Shown in pieces: positions 20,838 through 29,561 of a DNA stretch of 44,704 nt. The position numbers and the translations under genes were made by a program. This stretch comes from Burkholderiales bacterium (lineage in GTDB: Bacteria; Pseudomonadota; Gammaproteobacteria; Burkholderiales; Burkholderiaceae_C): the NCBI GenBank assembly GCA_003963005.1, contig RXJW01000126.1, forward strand, positions 1 to 44,704, written 5' to 3'. Every line of letters begins with the position of its first letter. Positions within the stretch are counted from its first letter, which is position 1. The notes beneath the pieces were generated by a model, which was given only the letters and a program-made list of their open reading frames with translations, did not search any database and had not been told where the DNA came from.

Positions 20838-21577
20838 CCATGACCACCGTCCTGATCGCCGAAGACGAACCCCTCGCCGCCGAAGCCCTGGCCGACTGGG
20901 TCAAGGCCACGCCGGGCCTGCAGCTGGTGGCGGTGTGCGAGGACGGCGAGGACGCGCTCGCGCAGATCCGCGCCCTGAAGCCCGCCCTCGTGCTGACCGA
21001 CATCCAGATGCCGGGCCTCACCGGCCTGCAGGTGGTGCAGGCGCTCCAGGGGGACGCGCACCAGCCGCGCATCATCTTCACGACCGCCTACGACCAGCAT
21101 GCGCTGACGGCCTTCGAGCTGCATGCCGTGGACTACCTGCTCAAACCCTTCTCCCGAGAACGCTTTGACGAAGCGGTGCGCCACGTGCTGCGCGACGCCG
21201 CCACGAGCCCGGCAGACGTGGCCCAGGCCCTCGGCGCGCCGGCCGATGCGCCGCTCACGCGCCTCCTGGTGCGCGACCAGGGCAAGATCTTCCCGTTGCA
21301 AGTGGCCGACATCGAATGCCTGCGCTCCGACAACAAGTACACCGCGATCACGAGCAAGGGCCGCAGCTTCCTGGTGCGGCTGCCGATTGCCGACTTCGAG
21401 ACGCGGCTGGACGCGACCCGTTTCCTGCGCGTGCAACGCGGCTGCATCGTGAACCTGGACTTCGTGGACAGCATGACGCCCGACGAGAACTCGCAGCTGG
21501 TGGTGCAGCTGCGCGACGGCACGCGCATCACGGCCAACCGCGAGGTGTCCAAGATGCTGCGGGAGCAGTCGCTGTGA
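20834..21577 (+). CDS. LytTR family response regulator
   Basis: A 247-residue DNA-binding regulator. The receiver domain occupies residues 5-120, with the acidic pocket EDE (10-12), the phosphoacceptor Asp56 in LTDIQMPG and the Lys in LLKPF. A LytTR DNA-binding domain follows at about 145-245 ([37 protein letters not shown]). It is co-translated with the sensor kinase upstream, and its stop overlaps the GTG of the DUF2807 gene, so those three genes form one unit. Likely targets are envelope genes just downstream, but no LytTR operator was identified. Confidence 0.93.
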   Translation: MTMTTVLIAEDEPLAAEALADWVKATPGLQLVAVCEDGEDALAQIRALKPALVLTDIQMPGLTGLQVVQALQGDAHQPRIIFTTAYDQHALTAFELHAVDYLLKPFSRERFDEAVRHVLRDAATSPADVAQALGAPADAPLTRLLVRDQGKIFPLQVADIECLRSDNKYTAITSKGRSFLVRLPIADFETRLDATRFLRVQRGCIVNLDFVDSMTPDENSQLVVQLRDGTRITANREVSKMLREQSL

Positions 21578-22365
21578 GCCTGCTGCGAACCCTGCCGTGG
21601 CTGCTGGTGGCCGGCCTGGCCCAGGCACAGACCGCACCGCCCGCCCCACCCGCCTCGCCGGCGCCGCCCGCGCCCGTGGCGCGCCCCGCGCCGCCTGCCC
21701 CCCCGGCCGAGCCCGGTCGGCTGTACGCGCCCGGCGCCTTCGACCGCCTGGAGCTGTCCGGCGCTGCCCGCGTGACGCTCGTGCAGGGCGAGCGCGAGCA
21801 GGCCTTCGTGTTCGGCGACGCCGACGCGCAGAAGAGCGTGGAGGTGGACCTGGTCGACCGCCTGCTGATCATCCGGCCCGCGGGCGGCTGGAAGTTCTGG
21901 CACAACAACAAGCCGCAGGTGCAAGTGGAGGTGCGCGACTTGCGCCAGCTCACCATCTCCGGCGCCAGCGACGTGCAGGCCCCCGGCCCGCTGAAGTGCG
22001 ACCAGCTCAAGCTCAACATCAGCGGCGCCGGCAACGTGAGGCTCGAACAGCTCCAGGCCCGGCAGCTCAGCTTCGCGATCTCCGGGGCCGGCGACGGCCA
22101 GCTCGCCGGCCGCGTGGACGACATGACGCTGCAGATCTCCGGCAAGGGCAAGGTGATCGCCGACCGCCTGCAGGCGCAGCGCGCCCGCGTGGGCGTGAGC
22201 GGCCTGGGCAACATCGTGCTGTGGGTGACGGACGACCTCAACGCCCACATCTCCGGCATCGGCTCGGTGGACTACTTCGGCAATCCGTCGGTGCAGCGCT
22301 CGGTGTCGGGCATGGGGAATATCACCGCCCGCGGCGAGAAGAAACCTTCCGTGGACGCGCGCTGA
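21574..22365 (+). CDS. DUF2807 (head GIN) domain protein
   Basis: A 263-residue exported protein starting on GTG at 21574, overlapping the regulator stop. The signal peptide is [20 protein letters not shown] proline/alanine-rich segment (residues 20-45) leads to the DUF2807 beta-helix-like domain, seen as repeats of ISGAGxV type: ISGASDVQAPG, ISGAGNVRLEQL, ISGAGDGQLAG, ISGKGKVIA, VSGLGNIVLW, ISGIGSVDYFG, VSGMGNITARG. It is probably a periplasmic or surface protein. It is coupled to a two-component system and precedes the alpha-2-macroglobulin gene, which suggests a shared envelope role. Confidence 0.87.
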   Translation: MSLLRTLPWLLVAGLAQAQTAPPAPPASPAPPAPVARPAPPAPPAEPGRLYAPGAFDRLELSGAARVTLVQGEREQAFVFGDADAQKSVEVDLVDRLLIIRPAGGWKFWHNNKPQVQVEVRDLRQLTISGASDVQAPGPLKCDQLKLNISGAGNVRLEQLQARQLSFAISGAGDGQLAGRVDDMTLQISGKGKVIADRLQAQRARVGVSGLGNIVLWVTDDLNAHISGIGSVDYFGNPSVQRSVSGMGNITARGEKKPSVDAR

Positions 22366-22373
22366 ACGCTGCC

Positions 22374-22379
22374 TAAACT
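22374..22379 (+). promoter_or_regulatory. TANNNT -10-like box before the alpha-2-macroglobulin gene
   Basis: TAAACT lies about 20 bases before the gene. Unlike the other boxes it is followed by a Shine-Dalgarno sequence (AGGGAG, 22394-22399), giving a short ordinary leader. Confidence 0.35.
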
Positions 22380-22400
22380 CCCCGGCAACCAGCAGGGAGC

Positions 22401-25400
22401 ATGTTCATGGTGGGTTGGCAGAAGGCCGTTCTGGGCCTCGTGGGTGCGGCGGCCGTCATCGGCGGCGGGTGGTGGGCGTCTCAGAAGCTCGGCGGACCGT
22501 CCCAGCCGAACAGCGCCGAAGTGGGCGGCGAGACGGCGGCGTTCGCGCTGCTGGACTGCAAGCCGCGGCTCTTCGACGGCGCCCCGGCGATCGCGGTGAG
22601 CTTCACGCAGCCGCTGGACAGCAAGCAGGACTTCGCTGCCCTCGTCAGCGCGCTCGAAGGCGGTGCGCCGTCGGGCGAAGGCACCGAGAAGAAGGCGCCG
22701 GCCGACAACACCTTCAAGCCGCTGGCCGCGCGCTGGGTGCTGGGCGACAACCCGCGGGTGCTCTACCTGCCCTTCGTCACGCCGGACCGCAGCTACCGCA
22801 TCAGCCTCAAGCCCGACCTCGCGGCCCGTGCGGGCGCCAAGCTCGCGTCGGCGCAGAACTGCGAGGCCTTCAGCGAGGCGATGCCCGACAGCTACTACTT
22901 CGCCAGCCGCGGCCTCGTGCTGCCGGCGGGCCAGAACGGCGGCCTGCCCGTGGTCACGGTCAACACGCCCGAGGTCGACGTGCAGTTCCTGCGCGTGAAG
23001 CCCGAGTCTCTGCCCGCCTTCCTGGAGCAGGTGGGCGGCCGCCGCGAACGCCGCGTCAACAGCGGCGAGGAAGACGGCGAGGGCGGCTACTACGTCGACG
23101 GCTGGGGCGACAACCAGCGCCGCCTCAAGGGCACCGTCGGCGGCTGGGTGCTGGACGAGCTCCGCGCGATGAGCGAGAGCGTCTACCTGGGCCGCTTCAC
23201 GACCGATGCGCGGCCCAACCGCCGCAACGTCAGCTTCCTGCCGGTGGAAGGCATCAAGGAGTTGCAGGAGCCCGGCATCTACGTGGCCATCATGAACCAG
23301 CCCGGCCGCTTCGGCTGGGACTACCAGGTCACGCACTACTACGTCACCGACATCGGCCTGCATCTGCGCCGCCATGCCGCGCAGATCGACGTGTTCACGA
23401 CCTCGCTGAAGAGCGGCAGCGCGCTCTCGGGCATCGAGCTGAGCCTGGTGGACGAAGCCGGCAAGGCCATCGCCCAGGTGCAAAGCGACGGCGACGGCCA
23501 TGCCGTGTTCACCGGCAAGCTCGACAAGGCGCGCGCCGTGCTGGCCCGCCGCGGCAACAAGGAGATGTCCATCCTCAGCCTGCGCGACGCCGCGCTGGAC
23601 CTGAGCGAGTTCGACGCCACCGGCCACCCCTCGCGCAGCAACAAGCTCTTCATCTACGCCGGCCGCGACCTGTACCGGCCGGGCGAGAACTTCCCCGTCT
23701 CGGTGCTGGCGCGCGATGCCGACGGCAAGCCCTTCCCGAAGGCGCTGCCGGTCACGCTGACCGTCAAGAAGCCCGATGGCAGCAAGCTCGTCGAGCAACT
23801 GCTGCAGCCCGGCAAGACCGGCACGGCCTACTACCAGCAGACGATCACGCTGCCGGCGGATGCACCGACCGGCGGCTGGACGGTCCAGGCCCGCATCGAC
23901 CCCGCCGCCAAGCAGCCCGATGCGCAGTGGGCCTTCAAGGTGGAGGAGTTCCTGCCCGAGCGCATGAAGCTCGCGCTGACCGCCCCCGAGGGTGTGCTGA
24001 CCGGCGTGGGCGGCCTGAACGTGCAGGTGCAGGGCGACTACCTCTACGGCGCCCCGGCCGCCGGCAACCGGCTGCAGGGCAGCGCCTACTCCGAGCGCCT
24101 GCTGATGCCGCTGGCGGCCAAGCTGCCGGGCTTCATCTTCGGTGACCTGGCCGACGACAAGGCCAAGAACCGCCAGGACCTGGACGAGCAGGAGCTCGAC
24201 GCCGACGGCAAGGCCGTCATGGCCATCAAGACCGAGTTCGGCGAGCGCAACAGCCCGATGCGCATCCGCGCGGCCTTCAGCCTGCTGGAAAGCGGTGGCC
24301 GCCCGGTCGTGCGCACGCTGGAGCGCGTCTGGTGGCCGGCGCCCGTGCTGGTGGGTGCCCGCCCGCTGTTCGACCGCAACGTGGCGCCCGAAGGGGGCCT
24401 GGCCGAGTTCGAGCTGGCGCGTGTGGACGCCGCCGGCAACTTCAAGCCGGCCAAGGAGGTCCAGCTCAAGCTCATCTACGAAGAGCGCCAGTGGTACTGG
24501 CGTTATGACGACGGCCGCGGCTGGCACTCGGGCTTCAACACGACCGAGGAACTGGTCGAGGCCCGCACGCTTGCCTTGAAGGAACGCACCAAGGTCGCGC
24601 TGCCGGTGCGCTGGGGCCGCTACCGCCTGGAGGTGACCGACCCCGACACCGGCCTCACGCTGCGCTACGGCTTCTACGCCGGCTACGGCGCGCAGGACGC
24701 CGACGACATCGGCAACCGCCCCGACCGCGTGCAGCTCAAGCTGCAGGGCGCGCCCTTCAAGCCGGGCGACGTCGCCAAGCTGGCGATCAAGCCGCCGCAC
24801 GATGGCGAAGCCGTCGTCACGGTGGAAGGCGACCGCGTGCTCTGGACCAAGCGCATCGGCGTGAAGGCCAGCGGCACGGACCTGGACATCCCGGTCGACG
24901 CCGCTTGGGCGCGCCACGACCTGTACGTGACGGTGGCGGCCTTCCGCCCCGGCAGCCAGGGCGACAAGGTGACGCCGGCCCGCGCGCTCGGCCTCGTGCA
25001 CCTGCCGCTGAACCGCGAGGACCGCAAGGCCAAGGTGGCCCTCACCGTGCCGGCCAAGACCCAGCCCTCGGTGCCGCTGCCGATCACGGTCAAGGCCCCG
25101 TCGCTTGCCGGGAAGCCGGCCATCGTCACGGTCAGCGCCGTGGACGTCGGTATCCTGAACATCACCAACTACAAGACGCCCGACCCGCAGGACTTCTTCT
25201 TCGGCAAGCACCGCTACGACGCCGACCTGCTCGACCTCTACGGCCGCCTCATCGAGAAGATGGACGGCAACACCGCCAAGCAGCGCTTCGGCGGTGACGC
25301 CGGCAAGCGCGACTCGCAGAGCATGCCGCGCAAGGTGCTGCTGGTGGACCTGTTCAGCGGCCCGGTGCAGCTCGACGCCAAGGGCGAGGCCGTCATCAAC

Positions 25401-27479
25401 CTGAAGCTGCCCGACTTCAACGGCACGCTGCGCGTGATGGCCGTGGTCAGCAGCGCGGACAGTTATGGTTCGGCGCAGGCCGAGACAGTCGTCGCCGCAC
25501 CGCTGGTGGCGGAGCTGAACATGCCGCGCTTCGTGTCGCCCGGCGACAAGGCGACGATTGCGCTGGACGTGACCAACCTCAGCGGTGCACCGCAGACGGT
25601 GACGGTGGCCGTGACGGCCAGCGGGCCGGTCAAGATCACCGGCAGCACCGAGCCCATCAAGCTGAACGACAAGCAGCGGCAGATCCTGCGCTTCCAGGCC
25701 GAGGCGCTGGATGCCTGGGGCCTGGCGCCCATCCAGGTGAAGGTGAGCGCGGGGGCCTTGAGCCTCACCCGCGAGGCCGCGCTGCAGGTGCAGCCCGTGA
25801 CGCCGCTGGTGCGCGAGGGCCGCCGCATCCGGCTGGAGCCCGGCGCCACGCAGGCGCTCGACAAGGCCCTGCTGGACGCCTTCTGGGCGGGCTCGGCGGG
25901 CGTGACGCTCAGCGTCTCCAACACGCCGCCGATCGACATCAAGGACCAGGTGCAGGGCCTCCTGATGTACCCCTACGGCTGCCTGGAGCAGACGACCTCC
26001 AGCGCCTACCCGCTGGTCTTCATCGACGACGAGGCCGCGAAGCGCTGGGGCCTGAAACCCGTGCCGCGCGAGGAGCGCGCCAAGCGGCTGGAGGGCGCCT
26101 TCTCGCGCCTGGCCACGATGCAGCAGGCCAAGGGCGGCTACGGCCTGTGGGACGCCAGCAGCCCCTACGAGGCCTGGCTGAGCGCCTACGTGACGGGCTT
26201 CCTGCAGGACGCGCGTGACGCCGGCTTTGCCGTGCCCGAGACGCAGCTCAAGCGCTCGATGGACAACCTGCTGGAGCAGTTCCAGCGCTCGCCGGCACAG
26301 CAGACGACGCCGGCCAAGGAGCCCCGGCGCGACGACAAGGGGCGCATCGCCGACTGGCGTGACGCCGAGACCCTGCGCATGGCCCACCAGCGCTTCGCCG
26401 AGGCCGCGCACAACGGCTACATCCTCGCCCGCGAAAAGCAGGCGCCGCTGGCCACGCTGCGCACGCTGCACGACCAGTACCGCAGCAACGCGCTGTCGCC
26501 GCTGCCGCTCGTGCACCTGGGCCTGGCGCTCAAGCTGATGGGCGACGAGGCCCGCGCCAAGGTCGCCTTCGACGACGCCATGGCCCGCGGCTACGGCTAC
26601 CAGCCCGACGACCCGAGCAACTACTGGGGCCACTGGCTGGGCGACTACGGCAGCAAGGTGCGTGACCGCGCGCTGGCCTATGCGCTGCTACTGCGCCACA
26701 AGGTCACGCACGAGAAGCGCGAGAACCTGCTGTTCGACCTCTCGGAGGACTTCAGCCGCCGCAACTACTACTCCACGCAGGAGCGCCTGGCCCTGTTCCT
26801 GGCCGTGCAGGCCGCGACCAACGGCTCCGCCAAGGAAGACGCCTGGAAGACCGCCCTCACGGTCGGCCCCAAGGCCGACGGCTGGACGGGCACGGGCGTG
26901 GGCCAGCAGAGCTTCACGCTGGCACAGCTGAAGTCCGGCGTCGCACTCAAGAACGAGGGCGGCTCGCCGCTGTACGTGGAGGTGTCGGCCCAGGGCTACC
27001 CGGTCAAGCCGCTGCCGCCCACGAGCGAGCGCATCTCGGTCGAGCGCGCGATGTTCACGACCGACGGCAAGCCGGTCACGGCGCGCCAGTTCACCACGGG
27101 CGAGATGTACGTGGTGCGCCTGCGCGTGAAGGCCCCGCAGTCGATCAAGGACGGCCTGGTGGTGGACCGCATCCCGGCCGGCTTCGAGATCGAGAACCTC
27201 AACCTCAGCCAGGGCCCGAAGGCCGGCGAGTTCACGGTGGACGGCGTCAACATCGCCCAGGCCAACGCGAACGAGCGCATCGCCCACATCGAGTACCGCG
27301 ACGACCGCTTCGTGGTGGCCGCCTCCCTCGGCCAGCCGCTGGACGTGTTCTACCTGGTGCGCGTCGTCACGCCGGGCAAGTACGTGGTGCCGGCGACCTT
27401 TGCCGAAGACATGTACCGGCCGGAGGTGCGGGGCATCGGCAAGGCGGAGGGGGAGATCACGGTGGTGGACAAGAAATGA
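22401..27479 (+). CDS. Bacterial alpha-2-macroglobulin (YfhM-like)
   Basis: A 1692-residue periplasmic protease trap anchored by an N-terminal hydrophobic segment (VLGLVGAAAVIGGGWWA); no lipobox cysteine is seen, unlike many YfhM proteins. Macroglobulin domains fill the first two thirds (for example RDLYRPGENFPVSVLARD). An A2M domain has LVDLFSGPVQLDAKGEA, and the thioester motif GCLEQ (Cys1194 to Gln1197) is intact, so it could covalently trap proteases. The AGGGAG box fits the second ATG (22407) better than 22401. It overlaps the Sel1-like gene by four bases. The usual partner, pbpC, lies about 2 kb downstream. Confidence 0.93.
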   Translation: MFMVGWQKAVLGLVGAAAVIGGGWWASQKLGGPSQPNSAEVGGETAAFALLDCKPRLFDGAPAIAVSFTQPLDSKQDFAALVSALEGGAPSGEGTEKKAPADNTFKPLAARWVLGDNPRVLYLPFVTPDRSYRISLKPDLAARAGAKLASAQNCEAFSEAMPDSYYFASRGLVLPAGQNGGLPVVTVNTPEVDVQFLRVKPESLPAFLEQVGGRRERRVNSGEEDGEGGYYVDGWGDNQRRLKGTVGGWVLDELRAMSESVYLGRFTTDARPNRRNVSFLPVEGIKELQEPGIYVAIMNQPGRFGWDYQVTHYYVTDIGLHLRRHAAQIDVFTTSLKSGSALSGIELSLVDEAGKAIAQVQSDGDGHAVFTGKLDKARAVLARRGNKEMSILSLRDAALDLSEFDATGHPSRSNKLFIYAGRDLYRPGENFPVSVLARDADGKPFPKALPVTLTVKKPDGSKLVEQLLQPGKTGTAYYQQTITLPADAPTGGWTVQARIDPAAKQPDAQWAFKVEEFLPERMKLALTAPEGVLTGVGGLNVQVQGDYLYGAPAAGNRLQGSAYSERLLMPLAAKLPGFIFGDLADDKAKNRQDLDEQELDADGKAVMAIKTEFGERNSPMRIRAAFSLLESGGRPVVRTLERVWWPAPVLVGARPLFDRNVAPEGGLAEFELARVDAAGNFKPAKEVQLKLIYEERQWYWRYDDGRGWHSGFNTTEELVEARTLALKERTKVALPVRWGRYRLEVTDPDTGLTLRYGFYAGYGAQDADDIGNRPDRVQLKLQGAPFKPGDVAKLAIKPPHDGEAVVTVEGDRVLWTKRIGVKASGTDLDIPVDAAWARHDLYVTVAAFRPGSQGDKVTPARALGLVHLPLNREDRKAKVALTVPAKTQPSVPLPITVKAPSLAGKPAIVTVSAVDVGILNITNYKTPDPQDFFFGKHRYDADLLDLYGRLIEKMDGNTAKQRFGGDAGKRDSQSMPRKVLLVDLFSGPVQLDAKGEAVINLKLPDFNGTLRVMAVVSSADSYGSAQAETVVAAPLVAELNMPRFVSPGDKATIALDVTNLSGAPQTVTVAVTASGPVKITGSTEPIKLNDKQRQILRFQAEALDAWGLAPIQVKVSAGALSLTREAALQVQPVTPLVREGRRIRLEPGATQALDKALLDAFWAGSAGVTLSVSNTPPIDIKDQVQGLLMYPYGCLEQTTSSAYPLVFIDDEAAKRWGLKPVPREERAKRLEGAFSRLATMQQAKGGYGLWDASSPYEAWLSAYVTGFLQDARDAGFAVPETQLKRSMDNLLEQFQRSPAQQTTPAKEPRRDDKGRIADWRDAETLRMAHQRFAEAAHNGYILAREKQAPLATLRTLHDQYRSNALSPLPLVHLGLALKLMGDEARAKVAFDDAMARGYGYQPDDPSNYWGHWLGDYGSKVRDRALAYALLLRHKVTHEKRENLLFDLSEDFSRRNYYSTQERLALFLAVQAATNGSAKEDAWKTALTVGPKADGWTGTGVGQQSFTLAQLKSGVALKNEGGSPLYVEVSAQGYPVKPLPPTSERISVERAMFTTDGKPVTARQFTTGEMYVVRLRVKAPQSIKDGLVVDRIPAGFEIENLNLSQGPKAGEFTVDGVNIAQANANERIAHIEYRDDRFVVAASLGQPLDVFYLVRVVTPGKYVVPATFAEDMYRPEVRGIGKAEGEITVVDKK

Positions 27480-28132
27480 CCGGCAGCGGGAGCGCGTGGC
27501 AGCGTCTCGGTGCCGTCATGGCCGTGCTGCTGCTTGCGGGCTCGGCCGCGGCTCAGGCGCCGTCGGCTGAAGCGTTGGCTGTTGCAGGCCAAGTCCTGGA
27601 TCGACAGGACTGGCGCGCGTTGACCCAGCGCTGTCCTGCATCGCTGATGCCTGAGGTTCAATCATTTGCTTACCTGAACCGCAATCATTGCCGGACGGGC
27701 CAGATGCAGTCGTGCCTTGCCGAATGTGCCCAGAGCGATGCTGGCGCGTGCTACTGGCTGGCAGAGGCGTTGCAGGAGGCACGCGTCGCGAGCCCGGCCA
27801 GCGAGGCGCTGTTCCAGCGCGCGTGCCAGCTCGGCATCGTGTCAGGCTGTACCAATCGGGCAGCAGGACTGTTCAACGAAAGACAAGACGATTTGGAGGT
27901 GCAGGCCTGCGCGGCCCGGACCTACGACAAGGCCTGTCAGGCCGATGACCCGTGGGCCTGCACGATGCAAGCCATGCACCTCAGCCGCGGTCTCGGGGTG
28001 AAGCAGGATCGACAGCAGGCGCTAAAGGTCTTGCAGAAGTCCTGCAAGTACGGACCGGAAGACCCGGCATGCACCTATGGACAAAAGCTCAAGGCGGCGA
28101 TCTTGAACGATGCCAAATCGCCGACGAAGTAG
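27476..28132 (+). CDS. Cysteine-rich Sel1-like repeat protein
   Basis: A 218-residue exported protein with a signal peptide ending near GSAAAQA. The mature part has about twelve cysteines spaced as in Hcp-type Sel1/TPR repeats: GACYWLAEAL, LFQRACQLGIVSGCTNRAAGLF, TYDKACQADDPWACTMQAMHLSRG, and a final ALKVLQKSCKYGPEDPACTYG. Paired cysteines a fixed distance apart suggest one disulfide per repeat in the periplasm. The start overlaps the alpha-2-macroglobulin stop (ATGA at 27476), so the two are co-translated. It may be a partner or scaffold for the trap protein; that is inference from coupling only. Confidence 0.75.
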   Translation: MTGSGSAWQRLGAVMAVLLLAGSAAAQAPSAEALAVAGQVLDRQDWRALTQRCPASLMPEVQSFAYLNRNHCRTGQMQSCLAECAQSDAGACYWLAEALQEARVASPASEALFQRACQLGIVSGCTNRAAGLFNERQDDLEVQACAARTYDKACQADDPWACTMQAMHLSRGLGVKQDRQQALKVLQKSCKYGPEDPACTYGQKLKAAILNDAKSPTK

Positions 28133-28207
28133 CCCTGCCGTGCAACCCGTAGGCGTAGGGCAGGTCATGACCCGCCACCCCGCCTCGCCCCATCCACGGA
28201 ATGCGCC

Positions 28208-28453
28208 ATGACCCACAAACGCCGCTACTGGTTCAAGGCCAAGGCCTCCGGCGCGGGCTGGTCCCGTCCGCTGACCTGGCAAGGCTGGGTCGTCTATGTC
28301 GCGCTGTTCGGCACGATCGGCTATTTCCTCGTCTTCGGCCAGAACATCGGCGAGAAGCTGCTGGGCGTGTGGGTGCCCATCATCGTGTCGATGCCGATCT
28401 TCTGGGTGTTCGGCGAGCCGCTGTCCCGCCCTCGCGACCAGGATCCCTCATGA
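28208..28453 (+). CDS. Small two-helix membrane protein
   Basis: An 81-residue protein with a basic N terminus (MTHKRRYWFKAKASGAGWSR) and two hydrophobic segments, about residues 26-43 and 52-68. The start has a GCC-rich, weak leader. Its stop overlaps the ATG of the DUF5329 gene (ATGA at 28450). I do not recognise a family, but the coupling and codon use support a real gene. Confidence 0.65.
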   Translation: MTHKRRYWFKAKASGAGWSRPLTWQGWVVYVALFGTIGYFLVFGQNIGEKLLGVWVPIIVSMPIFWVFGEPLSRPRDQDPS

Positions 28454-28842
28454 CCCGACGAATCCGCTCAGGCCTGACGTACGCAGCCCTGGCCCTGTCG
28501 TGCAGCCTGCAGGCCGCTCCGCTGCCCGCCCCGGCTCGCGCCGAGGTCGACGCGCTGCTCCACCGCCTGCAGACCTCCGGCTGCGAGTTCAACCGCAACG
28601 GCAGCTGGTACAGCGGCACGGACGCCAAGGCGCATCTGCTGAAGAAGCTGGACGACGTGGAAGGCAAGGACAGGGTCAGCACCGCCGAGCAGTTCATCGA
28701 GCGCGGCGCGACCGGCAGCAGCATGAGCGGCAAGCCCTACCTCGTGCGCTGCGCGGTCAAGGCGCCGGTGGAAAGCGCGCCATGGCTGAAGGCGGAGCTG
28801 CAGCTCGTGAGGGCTGCCAAGGCCGCGCCTTCGCCGCGCTGA
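28450..28842 (+). CDS. DUF5329 family exported protein
   Basis: A 130-residue protein with a signal peptide (MTRRIRSGLTYAALALSCSLQAAPLPAPARA). The mature part has the DUF5329 pattern: VDALLHRLQTSGCEFNRNGS, then WYSGTDAKAHLLKKLDDV, a short loop, and GKPYLVRCAVK, with two cysteines able to form a disulfide. The start at 28450 is fixed by the ATGA overlap with the small membrane protein. The longer frame from 28201 is a read-through of the other gene and is ignored. The function is unknown. Confidence 0.8.
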   Translation: MTRRIRSGLTYAALALSCSLQAAPLPAPARAEVDALLHRLQTSGCEFNRNGSWYSGTDAKAHLLKKLDDVEGKDRVSTAEQFIERGATGSSMSGKPYLVRCAVKAPVESAPWLKAELQLVRAAKAAPSPR

Positions 28843-28900
28843 GCGGGATTGCGGCTGGGTGTTGAAATCCTTACCATTCGATGAATTGAAAGGAATTGCC

Positions 28901-29125
28901 ATGGCGGACACCACGCTCACGAGCAAAGGCCAAACCACGATTCCCAAGGAGATCCGCGAGCGGCTCGGCCTGGCGGCGGGCGACAAGCTCAGCTTCACCG
29001 CGCTGTCCGACGGCACCGTGGTGATGCGGGCCAAGACGCGCCGCCTGCTCGACCTCGCCGGCAGCCTGGCCCGGCCGGGTCAGCCCACGGTCGCCGTGGC
29101 GGACATGAAGCGCCTGCGCGACTGA
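28901..29125 (+). CDS. AbrB/MazE-type antitoxin
   Basis: A 74-residue protein with the swapped-hairpin AbrB fold at its N terminus: TLTSKGQTTIPKEIRERLGL, then AGDKLSFTALSDGTVVMR. The C-terminal 25 residues are flexible and would cover the toxin. A good ribosome binding site (AAAGGA, seven bases before ATG) selects 28901 over a GTG at 28859. It binds and neutralises the PIN toxin encoded 22 bases downstream and should autoregulate the pair. The local sequence before it (28859-28900) is more A+T-rich than its surroundings and could hold the promoter. Confidence 0.88.
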   Translation: MADTTLTSKGQTTIPKEIRERLGLAAGDKLSFTALSDGTVVMRAKTRRLLDLAGSLARPGQPTVAVADMKRLRD

Positions 29126-29147
29126 CGCCGACTGACTCGCCTCGCCC

Positions 29148-29561
29148 ATGCCGATCGCTGTCGACACCCATGTCCTCGTGCGCCTGCTGGTGCGTGACGA
29201 CGAAGGCCAGTTCCAGGCCGCGCGACAGCTCGTCGAGCAGGCCGCGGCGGCGCAGGAGGACATCCTCATCCTGCTGGGCGTCGCGCTGGAGATCGAGTGG
29301 GTGCTGCGCAGCCGCTACCGCCTCGACAAACCGGCGATTGCCGGCGCGTTCGCACGACTGCTGGAAACACAAGGCGTGGCCTTCGAGCACGAAGCCACGC
29401 TTGAAGAGACGCTGTACCTCTGGGGGCAGAACCCGGGTGCCGACTTCGCTGACTGCCTGCATGTCGCGCGCGCCCTGCACCTGGGCTGCTCAGGCTTCGC
29501 CACGTTCGACACGGCCGCCGCCCGACTGCCGGGCGGCGAGTTGCTGAGCGCAGCATCGTGA
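29148..29561 (+). CDS. PIN domain toxin (VapC-like)
   Basis: A 137-residue PIN ribonuclease. The acidic active site is complete: Asp6 in AVDTHVLVRLL, Glu48 or Glu50 in ALEIEWVL, Asp99 and Asp102 in GADFADCLHVARA, and Asp121 in FATFDTAAARL. Such toxins cleave tRNA or other RNA when the antitoxin is lost. The stop codon TGA overlaps the GTG start of pbpC (GTGA at 29558-29561), so pbpC translation may be coupled to this gene, which is odd for a toxin-antitoxin unit next to a cell-wall gene. Confidence 0.9.
   Translation: MPIAVDTHVLVRLLVRDDEGQFQAARQLVEQAAAAQEDILILLGVALEIEWVLRSRYRLDKPAIAGAFARLLETQGVAFEHEATLEETLYLWGQNPGADFADCLHVARALHLGCSGFATFDTAAARLPGGELLSAAS

Noticed and set aside
22272..26633. 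Very long minus-strand open frame (1453 codons) antisense to the alpha-2-macroglobulin gene
   Set aside because: It is rich in Arg, Gly, Gln and His with no domain, as expected for the antisense of GC-rich coding DNA. The plus strand has a clear protein with an intact thioester.
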